Made by a program: the position numbers and the translations under genes. A stretch of DNA of 64,000 bases from the NCBI RefSeq assembly GCF_036924535.1, contig NZ_JAZHRT010000001.1, positions 4,278,001-4,342,000 on the forward strand. Direction: 5' to 3'. Positions 1 to 8,876 of the stretch are shown here, one piece after another. The notes beneath the pieces are model-generated. The model saw nothing but the letters and a program-made list of their open reading frames with translations. It ran no database searches and had not been told where the DNA came from. Position 1 is the stretch's first letter, and every line of letters begins with the position of its first letter. The stretch comes from Bradyrhizobium sp. AZCC 2262. Its GTDB lineage: Bacteria; Pseudomonadota; Alphaproteobacteria; Rhizobiales; Xanthobacteraceae.

Positions 1-1296
1 GAGGCCGGCGACGAGATCACGCGCGTCGCCTCCGGACCCGAACGCATGAGCGTGGTCGAGATCGATGCGTTGCTCTACAAGCCCGGCCACCTCCGCGATC
101 AACTGGAGCGCGCGCTGCGCATCCCGGCGCTGAGCGCCGGCTGGCGTAGCTCCTTTGAGGCGCTGCTGAAGCAGGAGCGCAAGGATGGTACGACAACAGG
201 AAACGCCGGGCTCACCACAGCGTCCGGCCCGCCACCGGCGTGGCGTGGCTTCCGTCCGCTTCGCGTATCGCGCAAGGTGCGCGAGAGCAGCAACGTGATT
301 TCGCTGGTGCTCGAGCCCGCGGACGGGCAGCCCGTCGCCGCGGCCCTCCCCGGACAGTTTGTCGTGTTGCGGGTCGGACCCGACTCCGCGCCTGCGCTGA
401 TGCGCAGCTACTCACTGTCGGGAGAGCCCGGCGCCGCGTACTATCGTGTGAGCGTCAAGCGGGAAGCCCATGGTGCGGTCAGCACCTACGTTGACGACGA
501 ACTGCAGGTTGGCGACATCGTGCACACAAGCGCGGCACGAGGCAGCTTCACATTGCGACCGGGCGACACACCGGCTGTTTTGTTGAGTGCCGGAATCGGA
601 GTGACGCCGGTGCTCGCGATGCTTCACGCGCTGGCAGCCGAAGCATCGACGAGGGAAATCTGGTGGCTATACGGGACTCGTAGCAGCCGCGAACATCCTT
701 TTGCTGCGGAAACGCGTGGGCTGCTCGCAGCGCTTCCCCACCGCCACAGCCATATTTGCTACAGCTCGCCCGATCCCAAGGATCGGCCCAATGTTGATTT
801 CGACAGTGTTGGTCACCTGGATATGCGAGTACTCCAGAAGCTTAATCTGCCACGCAATGATGATTTCTATATCTGTGGACCTTCGAGCTTCATGAGCGAT
901 CTGACTGCCGGTCTTGCAGCCTCGGGCGTTGCTCCAGATCGCATTCACACCGAGATATTCGGAGCCGGTCCGTCGATTACGCCCGGCGTTGCTGCCGGGC
1001 CGCGCAGGCCGCCACATTTACCGGAGGGGCTTCCCGGCTCAGGCGCGCTGGTTTCATTCGCCCGTAGCGGTCTCAGTGTCCGCTGGGTGCCGACGTTCCA
1101 CAGCTTGCTTGAACTGGCCGAAGCTTGCGACGTGCCCGTGCGATGGTCGTGTCGAACGGGGGTTTGCCACGCCTGTGAGACCGCACTCGTGGCAGGGACG
1201 ATCGGCTACCGGCCGGACCCGGTCGATGCACCGGCGGACGGCAATGTACTGATCTGCTGCTCACAGCCAGAGGGCGACGTCGTTGTTGATTTGTGA
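1..1296 (+). CDS. MOSC / flavin reductase / 2Fe-2S ferredoxin fusion protein (5' partial)
   Basis: The reading frame is open from base 1 through an internal ATG at 46, and the residues before and after that ATG form the end of a MOSC domain with its three-helix tail (GDEI, then LLYKPGHL, then IPALSAGWRSSFEALL), so the gene starts left of the window. After a linker comes an FNR-type reductase: RSYSLSG for FAD, SAGIGVTPVLAML for NAD(P)H and YICGPSSFM near its end. The C-terminus is a plant-type 2Fe-2S ferredoxin with CRTGVCHAC and a last cysteine in LICCSQP. This predicts a cytoplasmic electron-transfer protein moving electrons from NAD(P)H through flavin to the cluster; the acceptor is unknown. 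The MOSC domain is known for binding sulfur or molybdenum cofactor. The next gene is convergent. Confidence 0.87.
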   Translation, partial: EAGDEITRVASGPERMSVVEIDALLYKPGHLRDQLERALRIPALSAGWRSSFEALLKQERKDGTTTGNAGLTTASGPPPAWRGFRPLRVSRKVRESSNVISLVLEPADGQPVAAALPGQFVVLRVGPDSAPALMRSYSLSGEPGAAYYRVSVKREAHGAVSTYVDDELQVGDIVHTSAARGSFTLRPGDTPAVLLSAGIGVTPVLAMLHALAAEASTREIWWLYGTRSSREHPFAAETRGLLAALPHRHSHICYSSPDPKDRPNVDFDSVGHLDMRVLQKLNLPRNDDFYICGPSSFMSDLTAGLAASGVAPDRIHTEIFGAGPSITPGVAAGPRRPPHLPEGLPGSGALVSFARSGLSVRWVPTFHSLLELAEACDVPVRWSCRTGVCHACETALVAGTIGYRPDPVDAPADGNVLICCSQPEGDVVVDL

Positions 1297-1369
1297 GGGC
1301 GTATGAGGGCCGGAGGATTTTCGTTGATCTCCCGGTACACATATCGTGCACACGTTGCCTGCCATGATA

Positions 1370-3037
1370 TCAGGTGGCAAACGCCGCCAGCTCCGGCTCG
1401 ATATGCGGCACAGCCTCGACCAACTCACGCGTGTAAGCAGTTTTCGGATTGTCGAACATCGCCCGGCTCTCGCCCTGTTCGACGATGCGGCCGTTTTGCA
1501 GAACGATGGTTCGATCGCACATCATGCGAACGACGTTGAGGTCGTGGCTGACAAAAAGGAAGGCCAGGTCATCCTCGCGCCGCAACCGGTCGAGTAGTTG
1601 CAGCACCACCGCCTGCACCGAGACGTCGAGCGCCGCCGTCGGCTCGTCCAGCACCAGGAGGCGCGGCCGGCAGGCAATGGCGCGGGCGATGCCGACACGA
1701 GCCTTCTGGCCGCCTGAAAGCTGATGCGGGAAGCGCGTCAGGAGCTCGATCCCCAGTCCAACGCGCTGCGCGCACTCCTCCACCCGCTGCCGCAATGCAT
1801 CGCCCGGACGCATGCCGCCAAGCCGCAACAGCGGATGGGCGATGCAGTCGAAGGCGGTGAAGCGCGGATTGAGGCTGTCGTTCGGATCCTGAAAGACGAT
1901 CTGGATATCCTTGCGAAACGGCGACCGGTGAAAATCACGAGCCGGGATATGGCCGATCGACTGTCCCTCGAATGCGATCTCCCCGTCGCTCGGATCGATC
2001 AAGCGGCAGATGATGCGCGACGTCGTGCTCTTGCCGGACCCGGATTCGCCGACCAGACCGACACTTTCGCCGGCGCTGATCGTCAATGAAAAGTCTGCCA
2101 CCGCCGCGGCGCCCTCATCGAACCGCTTGGCGAGTTTTTGCACTTCCAGCAGCGGCGGTGTACCCGGCGCCGGCTGCGGCCGGGGCGGGGCGGGCACCGC
2201 AATTTGCCGCCCCCTCTCCTCTTCCGGCACCAGATCCGCGATCCGCGAGCTCGCGGTGGGCGAAGCCGCCACCAGACGTTTGGTGTAAGGGTGCTGTGGC
2301 GTGCGGAAGAGAGTCTTCGGTTTCGCCTCCTCGACCAGCCGGCCCTGCTCCATCACCACGACACGGCGACAGTAGCGCGCGGCGAGACCGAGATCATGGG
2401 TGATCAGGATGGTCGCCATGCCGCGCTCGGCCGCGATCCCGGTCAGAAGGTCCATCACCACCTTTTGCGTCGTGACGTCGAGGCCGGTGGTCGGCTCGTC
2501 CGCGATCAAGAGCGCCGGGTTGCAGGAAATCGCCATGGCGATCATCACGCGCTGGCACATGCCGCCGGAGAGTTCGTGCGGGTAAGCAGCCATCCGCTTT
2601 TCGGGATCGCGGATTTGCACGGCGCGCAGCAGCTCCAGCGCCTGCACGCGCGCTTCATCGCGGGGCATTCGCTTATGCGCGGTAATAGCGTCGGCGATCT
2701 GGTCCCCGACCGCACGGATCGGATTGAGCGCTGCACGCGGGTTCTGGAAGATCATCGCCATCGCCGCGCCGTGCAGATGGCGGAAATCGCCCGCTGATAT
2801 CCTCGTGATGTCCTGACCGCGAAACCGGATATGGCCAGCCGTGATCCGCCCGGCCGCATCGAGCAGCCGCGTGATCGCAAACCCGGTGACGGACTTGCCC
2901 GAGCCGCTCTCGCCGACAAGGCCGAGCATCTCGCCCTCGCCGAGCGACAGCGTGACACCACGCACCGCCTCGACGAGGCCGCGCCGCGTCGAGAAGGTGA
3001 CGTGCAGGTCGCTTAATGCCAGCAGCGATTTGGTCAT
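1370..3037 (-). CDS. Peptide-type ABC importer, fused double ATP-binding protein (DppD-DppF type)
   Basis: A 555-residue protein carrying two complete ABC ATPase domains in one chain. Domain 1 has Walker A GESGSGKSV, signature LSGGMCQR and Walker [13 protein letters not shown]; domain 2 has GESGSGKST, LSGGQKAR and LLVLDEPTAALD. This is the layout of fused dipeptide/nickel-type ATPases that energise an inner-membrane importer. I start it at the ATG at 3037, because the longer frame only adds sequence lying over the permease gene, and this ATG overlaps the upstream stop by four bases. It is the last gene of the SBP-permease-permease-ATPase unit at 3037-6539. Substrate is unknown; the linked hydantoinase and carbamoylase genes suggest a cyclic amide, N-carbamoyl amino acid or peptide. 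Confidence 0.93.
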   Translation of the reverse strand: MTKSLLALSDLHVTFSTRRGLVEAVRGVTLSLGEGEMLGLVGESGSGKSVTGFAITRLLDAAGRITAGHIRFRGQDITRISAGDFRHLHGAAMAMIFQNPRAALNPIRAVGDQIADAITAHKRMPRDEARVQALELLRAVQIRDPEKRMAAYPHELSGGMCQRVMIAMAISCNPALLIADEPTTGLDVTTQKVVMDLLTGIAAERGMATILITHDLGLAARYCRRVVVMEQGRLVEEAKPKTLFRTPQHPYTKRLVAASPTASSRIADLVPEEERGRQIAVPAPPRPQPAPGTPPLLEVQKLAKRFDEGAAAVADFSLTISAGESVGLVGESGSGKSTTSRIICRLIDPSDGEIAFEGQSIGHIPARDFHRSPFRKDIQIVFQDPNDSLNPRFTAFDCIAHPLLRLGGMRPGDALRQRVEECAQRVGLGIELLTRFPHQLSGGQKARVGIARAIACRPRLLVLDEPTAALDVSVQAVVLQLLDRLRREDDLAFLFVSHDLNVVRMMCDRTIVLQNGRIVEQGESRAMFDNPKTAYTRELVEAVPHIEPELAAFAT

Positions 3038-3882
3038 GTTCGCATGCGGGGGTCGAGAATGTCGCGCGCGCCGTCGCCGAGCAGGTTGAAGCACAGCACC
3101 GTCAGCATCAACGCCAGGCCTGGAAAGGCGACCAGCCACCATTTACCGGTGGAAATGAAGCGCGCGCCCTCCGCAACCATGATCCCCCATTCCGGCGTCG
3201 GCGGCTTGACACCGAGGCCGATAAAGGAAAGTCCGGCGGCATTGAGGATCGCCCAGCCGAGATTGAGTGAGATTTGCACCGCCATGGCCGGCAGCACGTT
3301 CGGCAGCAGGAAGCGCAGCACGACCGAGAGGTGGCTGTCGCCGCAGGCGCGCGCCGCTTCGACCCAGCCGACATTGCGACGGACATTCACCTCAGCCCGC
3401 GCAAAGCGGATGTAGAACGGCAGATTGATGATGGCGGTCGCGATGACGATGTTCTCGACCCGGTTGCCCAGCGCTGCGACCATCGCCATTGCCAGCACGA
3501 AAAGCGGAAAGGCCATCACGACGTCGACGAAGCGGCCGACGCCGCGATCGAGCCGGCCACCGGTGTAGCCGCAGATCGCGCCGATCACGGCGCCGATGGC
3601 AAAGGAGATTCCCACCGCCGAGATCGCGATGGCGAGATCGAGCCGCGCCGCGACGATAAGGCGGCTGAACACGTCGCGGCCAAGCTGATCAGTGCCGGCG
3701 ATGTGCGCCGCGCTCGGCGGCATCAGGGCCTGCGACACGTTCGAGACGATTGGATCATAGGGCACGATCCAGGGCCCGAAAATCGCGATCAACGCGAGCA
3801 GGAAGACGCCGGCAGCGGCGACGGCTGTGAGCGGGTTGCCGCGCAGAATCCAGCCGGCATGGCGAAGCGTCGCTGTGGTCAT
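3034..3882 (-). CDS. Peptide-type ABC importer permease (DppC type)
   Basis: A 282-residue inner-membrane permease of the DppC/OppC family. It begins with a short cytoplasmic segment and a hydrophobic helix, then the family motif around GTDQLGRDVFSRL, and it has the EAARACGDS segment that contacts the ATPase. It ends in LLGDGARDILDPRMRT, the usual C-terminus of this family. It overlaps both neighbours by four bases, so it is translated with the DppB-type permease upstream and the fused ATPase downstream. It should form half of the membrane channel. The substrate cannot be read from the sequence. Confidence 0.93.
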   Translation of the reverse strand: MTTATLRHAGWILRGNPLTAVAAAGVFLLALIAIFGPWIVPYDPIVSNVSQALMPPSAAHIAGTDQLGRDVFSRLIVAARLDLAIAISAVGISFAIGAVIGAICGYTGGRLDRGVGRFVDVVMAFPLFVLAMAMVAALGNRVENIVIATAIINLPFYIRFARAEVNVRRNVGWVEAARACGDSHLSVVLRFLLPNVLPAMAVQISLNLGWAILNAAGLSFIGLGVKPPTPEWGIMVAEGARFISTGKWWLVAFPGLALMLTVLCFNLLGDGARDILDPRMRT

Positions 3883-4910
3883 CCGATTGTCACTCGAGGA
3901 TCGGCGATGCCATAAAGGATATCCACCAGCAGATTGACGATCACAAACACGGTGGCCATCAGCAGCACAAAACCCTGCACCGGCGCATAATCCGAAGAGA
4001 GCAACGCATCAAGTGCGTAGGAGGCCACGCCCGGCCAGGAGAATACTTTCTCCACCAAGACGTTGGCGCCGAGCATGGTCGAGAACACGATGCCTGCGAT
4101 AGTGATGACCGGCAGGATGGCATTCCTTAGCGCATAAGTGACGACGACCCGCCACCAGGGAAGTCCGACCGAACGCGCGGTGCGCACGAAATCGCTGCCA
4201 AGCGAGACCAGCATCGAAGCCCGCGTGATGCGCGCCAGCGGCGCCACCACGAACAGCGCCATGCTCAGTGCCGGCAGGATCAGTTGCCTGAAGGCAGCCC
4301 ACCATCCGTCGAAATCGCCGGCGAGCAGGAAGTCGATCAACAGGAAGCCGGTCTGTCGTGGCGGCAGCGATGCAAAGATATCGACCCGGCCGGTTGGATC
4401 TGGCGCGAGCCCGAGCAGGTAGTAGAAGACATAGATCAACAGCAGGCCTGACACGAACGTCGGCACGCAGACCCCGAGCGCGCAGAAGAACCGCACGCCG
4501 TGGTCGATGATGGAGCCCGGCCGCAGCGCCGCCAGCACGCCGAGCGGTACCGCCGTCACCAGCGCGATCAGCAAGGCCGTGAAGGTAAGCTCCAGCGAGG
4601 CCGGCAGCCGTTCGCGCAGATCTTTCGTGACCATCTGCCCGGTCATCATCGATCGGCCGAGATTGCCGCTGCCGACATCATAGAGATACAGCATCAATTG
4701 TTCCGGCACCGGCTTGTCGAGGCCCATCTGCTTGCGGATGACCTCAATCTCCTCCTTGCCGGCATTCGGACCGGAGGCGAAGAACACCGCCGGATCGCCC
4801 GGCAGCACCCGCATCAGGAGGAAGGTGAAGACGAGCACGCCAAAGAGCGCCGGCAGCGAGGACAGGAAGCGTCTGCCCGCCCGTATCACCGTTGCTCCAA
4901 GGGCCGCCAT
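3879..4910 (-). CDS. Peptide-type ABC importer permease (DppB type)
   Basis: A 343-residue permease of the DppB/OppB family. The N-terminal part contains FTFLLMRVLPGDPA, the typical first helix and loop, followed by GLDKPVPEQL in the periplasmic stretch. The ATPase-contact helix lies around FVRTARSVGLPWW. Several hydrophobic segments follow and the protein ends in LVDILYGIADPRVTIG. It starts 12 bases after the solute-binding protein and overlaps the DppC-type gene by four bases, so the five transport components act as one operon. It forms the second half of the membrane channel. Confidence 0.93.
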   Translation of the reverse strand: MAALGATVIRAGRRFLSSLPALFGVLVFTFLLMRVLPGDPAVFFASGPNAGKEEIEVIRKQMGLDKPVPEQLMLYLYDVGSGNLGRSMMTGQMVTKDLRERLPASLELTFTALLIALVTAVPLGVLAALRPGSIIDHGVRFFCALGVCVPTFVSGLLLIYVFYYLLGLAPDPTGRVDIFASLPPRQTGFLLIDFLLAGDFDGWWAAFRQLILPALSMALFVVAPLARITRASMLVSLGSDFVRTARSVGLPWWRVVVTYALRNAILPVITIAGIVFSTMLGANVLVEKVFSWPGVASYALDALLSSDYAPVQGFVLLMATVFVIVNLLVDILYGIADPRVTIG

Positions 4911-4922
4911 CCGACCTCCCGG

Positions 4923-6539
4923 TTACTTGCGATTGAGATCGCGATAGTCGACCTGGCGGTGGAACTGGTAGGTGTAGCCCTCGACCGAGGATGCCATCAC
5001 GGCGTCCTGGCTGGGCTGCCAGAGTGGTATCTGCGGTAGCTCGCTGAAATGGATGGCGTTGAGCTTCAGGCCGTCTTCCTCATACTTGGCCGCATCGGGC
5101 TCAAAACGTGCCTTCTGCGCGATCTCCACCAATTCCGGATTGTTGATCGATGAGTAGTTCCAGCGCTGATTGCCGGTGTAGAAGTTGCGGTAGAAGTAAT
5201 CGGTCGACGGCAGCCAGGCGACGATTCCCTCGGTGAAGAACGGAAGCTTCTTCTCATTGATCTGCGTCGACATCTGCGCGTCCGGCAGCTTCTGGATATC
5301 GACCTTGATGCCGATCTTGGCCAGCGATTCCTTGACCAGCGCGGCCATCGGTTCGGCGGTCGAGGCCTGGCCGACATTGAAGCTGAAGGTGGTCGAGAAG
5401 CCGTCGGGCATGCCCGCCGCCTTCAGATATTCCTTGGCCTTTTCGAGGTCGAGCTTCACCGGTTGCGCGATTGGATAGGCGCCGCTCGTTGGTTTGCCAT
5501 CCGTCCATGTTGCGCCGAACAGCGGCGATCCGCGGCCAAAGAGCGCCGCCTTGAACATGTCGTCGTAGGGCAACGCAAAGGCGACCGCGCGCCGCACATT
5601 GACGTTGTCGAAGGGTGGGATCTGGTTGTTCATCGAAATGAAGGTGACGGCGTTGTATTGCGGCGTCGAGATCACCTTCAGCTTGCCCTTTGCCTCGAGC
5701 GACTGGACGTCACTCGCCTGCAGATCGATGACGAGATCAGCGTCACCGCGTTCGACCAGATTGGCGCGCGTCGCGGGCTCCGGGACCGACTGCACGATGA
5801 CTCGCTTGAAGAACGCCGACTTGTCGGCTGTACCGCGATCCCACGCCGTGTTGCGCGCCATGATCACCTGTTCACCCGGCTTGAAGGTCTCGATCTTGTA
5901 AGCGCCGCTGCCGGCTGTGTTCTCCTTCAACCAAGCGAGCGCCCAGGGATCGTCTGCCGTCGTATGTTCCTTGGCGACCTTGGAGTTGAAGATGATGGGA
6001 TAGACGGTGGCGAGATTGGGCAAGGCAAGCTTGTCCGGCTTCGGCAGCGTCACCTCGATGGTCAGGGGATCGATCACCTTGAACTGATCAGCCGATGTCA
6101 TCGATCCCGTGAGGAGCTGTGCCTTGCCGAGGACCGGCGCCGTGACGACCCGGTCAAGCGACCATTTGACGTCTTCCGCCGTGACCGGCGAGCCGTCCTG
6201 GAACTTGGCGTCCTTGCGCAGGCGAAATGTCATCTTCAACCCGTCCGGGCTGACTTCGTAGGACTCCGCCAACTCCCCCGTGATCTTGCCGAGATCAAAC
6301 ACCCATTTGCCGTTGAGTTGTTTGCGGCCGAAGGAAACCAGCCGGTCGTAGGTGCTCAGGCTCACCGCGAAGGCTTCGCGGGTCGACCCGGGAATGTTCG
6401 GATCAAGCGTATTGACCGATGCGCCGGTCACATAGCGCAACGTTTCGGCGCGCGTTTGCGCCTGCACCGATCCGGCGGCCAATGAAACCGCGATAAAGGC
6501 AACCACCGAAAGCAGACGCCTGGACCCTGTAACGCTCAT
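4923..6539 (-). CDS. ABC importer periplasmic solute-binding protein, family 5
   Basis: A 538-residue periplasmic binding protein of the peptide/nickel family (SBP_bac_5). The leader is a positive start, a hydrophobic core and a cleavage-like VQAQT at about residue 28. The mature part shows family features: VNTLDPNIPGSTREAF near the start, SPDGLKMTFRLRKDAKFQDGSPVTAEDVKWSLDR, and VRRAVAFALPYDDM in the middle. It is the first transport gene of the unit and follows the flavin monooxygenase-like gene after 141 bases. It captures the substrate for the permeases and fused ATPase encoded downstream. Family 5 proteins bind peptides, but also glycosides, opines and small amides, so the exact ligand is open. 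Confidence 0.93.
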   Translation of the reverse strand: MSVTGSRRLLSVVAFIAVSLAAGSVQAQTRAETLRYVTGASVNTLDPNIPGSTREAFAVSLSTYDRLVSFGRKQLNGKWVFDLGKITGELAESYEVSPDGLKMTFRLRKDAKFQDGSPVTAEDVKWSLDRVVTAPVLGKAQLLTGSMTSADQFKVIDPLTIEVTLPKPDKLALPNLATVYPIIFNSKVAKEHTTADDPWALAWLKENTAGSGAYKIETFKPGEQVIMARNTAWDRGTADKSAFFKRVIVQSVPEPATRANLVERGDADLVIDLQASDVQSLEAKGKLKVISTPQYNAVTFISMNNQIPPFDNVNVRRAVAFALPYDDMFKAALFGRGSPLFGATWTDGKPTSGAYPIAQPVKLDLEKAKEYLKAAGMPDGFSTTFSFNVGQASTAEPMAALVKESLAKIGIKVDIQKLPDAQMSTQINEKKLPFFTEGIVAWLPSTDYFYRNFYTGNQRWNYSSINNPELVEIAQKARFEPDAAKYEEDGLKLNAIHFSELPQIPLWQPSQDAVMASSVEGYTYQFHRQVDYRDLNRK

Positions 6540-6680
6540 CGGACTTATTCCCTGTTTTTGCCAAGTTTTTATTTTCTGAATGAGAACATCAACTTAAAGC
6601 AAAGGATATGCCAACCGGACCCACCGGAGGCACAAGCATAGTAGATATGAGCCAAGCTTCCCAACGGCATCGAAAACCGT

Positions 6681-8117
6681 TCATCGTTCCTCGCCCGTGG
6701 CCTTTATTTTCCGCTCGACGACGGCCTGAGGCACGTCATACGCCTTGAACGAAGCCCAGTGCCGTTCGATGTCCGCGCGAAACAGGCCGCGTGTCAACCC
6801 GTGCACCAGTTTCGGCACGGCCGTGGTCATCGCATTGATCGACGAGCCCGAAGCACCGAAGCTCATGGTGGAGGCGATCGCGAAGATATGGATATCCGCA
6901 ATCCAGGGTGTTGCTCCGGTGCTGCGCTCAATCAGGGCGTAGTCGTCAGCGAGATAGGGAAAGCGCCCAAGCCGCGGGCTGCATTCGTCCGGCGGCGGCT
7001 GATAGCGGTCGGCCCAGGTTGCGATGTTGGCGGCGCAATTTCGTAATTCGAGGCGGCCAGCAAAATTCATGTCAATCCCTGTGCCGCAAATCACGAAGTC
7101 GGCTGCGAATACGCCACGCGGCGTCTGCAATTCGACACCACAACCCGTTTCCCTGGCAGCGTCGATCGGCGCGCCCTCCTGCAGGCGAAAATTGGGATGA
7201 CGGGCGCAGCGATCGTAGGTCGCCTGCGGAAAGCCTTCCCGCATCTCCAGGATGGCGCGCATGAAGCGCCAGCGCCAGGCATCGTCCAGATCGCAAAAAT
7301 GCCGAAGGAAGCCGCGGAAGGTGAGCCAGCGGTAGGGCTGGATCACCTGGATCTCCGCCCTGCGGCAAAACAGCTGCACCTCAGCCGCGCCTGCCTCTAA
7401 TGCTGTTGCAGCATTGTCGAAGGCCGAAGCGCCGGCACCGATCACTGCAACCCGTTTGCCGCGCAAGCGGTCGAAGTCGATCTGCTGCGCCGCGTGCACG
7501 CACACTGAAGGCGGCAGATGGCGCAGCGGCTCAGGAATGGTCCAGTCACCCGTGCCTTCCTGCCCCGTCGCCAGCACGATCTTGCGTGCAAAGACAGTGT
7601 CGACGCCATCAGCGGTCTGCACCCTGGCCGCGAGTAATCCACCCGCCCCAGGCGAGATATCGACGACCTCGCAACCATTGCGCACCGGCAGATCCACGAC
7701 GCGCCTGAACCAGAGCAGATATTCCGCCCAAAGCTCGCGCGAAATCAGGTCGAGACTCCCCCAATCCCGCTCGCCGAAGCGCGCCTCATGCCAGGACTGG
7801 TAGGTCAGGCTCGGGATATCAAGATCGGGCCCGGTGAAATGCTTCGGACTGCGCAGCGTGTGCATGCGGGCATAGGTGAGCCAGGGTCCCTCCTGCCCCT
7901 CCCCGGATTTGTCGAGCACGAGGATATTGCTCACTTGCGAGCGTATCAGCCCGAACGCCGTCGCGAGTCCCGATTGGCCGGCGCCTACCACGAGCACGTC
8001 CAGCGCTGGTCTGGCGTCCGGCCCGAGTTTTGGCGTAAGCCACGCGGCGTCCGGATGCGCGGTTTTGGCAAGGTCGGCGCGAACCTGGGCTTCGAGAGCG
8101 GTAAGGGCACTGTTCAT
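6681..8117 (-). CDS. Flavin-containing monooxygenase-like NAD(P)/FAD oxidoreductase
   Basis: A 478-residue flavoprotein. The FAD-binding fold starts with VLVVGAGQSGLATAFGL at about residue 41, and a second dinucleotide fold starts at VAVIGAGASAFDNA, the layout of flavin monooxygenases and related disulfide-type oxidoreductases. FVICGTGID is the usual strand near the C-terminal end of the nucleotide domain. It should use NAD(P)H and oxygen on a small nucleophile, but no substrate can be named. I start it at the ATG at 8117, which overlaps the stop of the upstream dehydrogenase by four bases; the longer frame only runs over that gene. It sits between sugar/alcohol-type dehydrogenases and the importer, so it may process an imported compound. 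Confidence 0.85.
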   Translation of the reverse strand: MNSALTALEAQVRADLAKTAHPDAAWLTPKLGPDARPALDVLVVGAGQSGLATAFGLIRSQVSNILVLDKSGEGQEGPWLTYARMHTLRSPKHFTGPDLDIPSLTYQSWHEARFGERDWGSLDLISRELWAEYLLWFRRVVDLPVRNGCEVVDISPGAGGLLAARVQTADGVDTVFARKIVLATGQEGTGDWTIPEPLRHLPPSVCVHAAQQIDFDRLRGKRVAVIGAGASAFDNAATALEAGAAEVQLFCRRAEIQVIQPYRWLTFRGFLRHFCDLDDAWRWRFMRAILEMREGFPQATYDRCARHPNFRLQEGAPIDAARETGCGVELQTPRGVFAADFVICGTGIDMNFAGRLELRNCAANIATWADRYQPPPDECSPRLGRFPYLADDYALIERSTGATPWIADIHIFAIASTMSFGASGSSINAMTTAVPKLVHGLTRGLFRADIERHWASFKAYDVPQAVVERKIKATGEER

Positions 8118-8875
8118 GCCACGAGCCAACCGCCATCGACCACCATCACGGTGCCGGTCGTAAAGGATGACGCATCGCTGGCAAGATGGAGCGCGGCCTC
8201 GGCCACGTCCTCGGCTTTGCCAAACCGTTTCATGGCATGGCGGTTGCGGGATGCTTCGCGCACCGGCTTGGGATCGGCGTGACGGGCAAAACTGCGCCGC
8301 AGCATCGGTGTGTCGATGGCGCCCGGCGCGATCGCATTGACGCGGATGCCATCCATGGCGAAGTCGAGCGCCATTGTCCGGGTCAGGCTGATGATCGCCC
8401 CCTTCGCGGCGATGTAGGCGCTGTTGCCCTTGCCGCCGGCGATTGCAAGCTGCGATGCCAGCGTGATGATCGAGCCGCCGCCCTGCCGCTGCATCTCCGG
8501 CACCGACGCGCGCGACCAAAGCCAGGTGCCGCCGACATTGGTGCGGAACACCGCGTCCCAATCGGCGGCATCAGTGGTCAGTACCGTGCCTCCGCAGGAA
8601 AAGCCTGCAGCAGCCATCAGCACGTCGAGACGGCCGCGACGCGCCATGACATCGCTCACGGTATCTTTCGCGAAATCGGCCTCGCTGACATCGCCGACAT
8701 GGAGCGAGGCTTCACCTTTGTCGCCCTCGATCGCCGCCAGCGTCACTTGCAAGCCCGCGCTATCGCGATCGACCAGCGCAACAAAGGCTCCCTCTTTCGC
8801 GAAAAGCACCGCGCTGGCCTGGCCGATGCCGGAGCCGGCGCCGGTCACGATCGCGGTCCGCCCTGCCAGTCTCAT
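8114..8875 (-). CDS. Short-chain dehydrogenase/reductase (SDR)
   Basis: A 253-residue classical SDR. The cofactor loop is TGAGSGIG at residues 11-18, with an acidic residue after strand 2 (LVDRDS) that favours NAD(H). The catalytic serine lies in TLASQLA and the Tyr-Lys pair in YIAAK. The C-terminus GGWLVA is typical. It should oxidise or reduce a hydroxyl or carbonyl group in the cytoplasm. It is separated from the upstream epimerase by one base and overlaps the downstream flavoprotein by four, so the three are made together. Substrate unknown. Confidence 0.92.
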   Translation of the reverse strand: MRLAGRTAIVTGAGSGIGQASAVLFAKEGAFVALVDRDSAGLQVTLAAIEGDKGEASLHVGDVSEADFAKDTVSDVMARRGRLDVLMAAAGFSCGGTVLTTDAADWDAVFRTNVGGTWLWSRASVPEMQRQGGGSIITLASQLAIAGGKGNSAYIAAKGAIISLTRTMALDFAMDGIRVNAIAPGAIDTPMLRRSFARHADPKPVREASRNRHAMKRFGKAEDVAEAALHLASDASSFTTGTVMVVDGGWLVA

Positions 8876-8876
8876 G

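Noticed and set aside
1449..3270. Long open frames on the plus strand opposite the importer genes
   Set aside because: They are opposite-strand shadows of ATPase and permease genes in high-GC DNA; the minus-strand proteins have full family motifs.
5463..6485. 340-codon open frame on the plus strand
   Set aside because: Mirror of the family 5 binding protein; rich in Arg, Asp and His with no domain.
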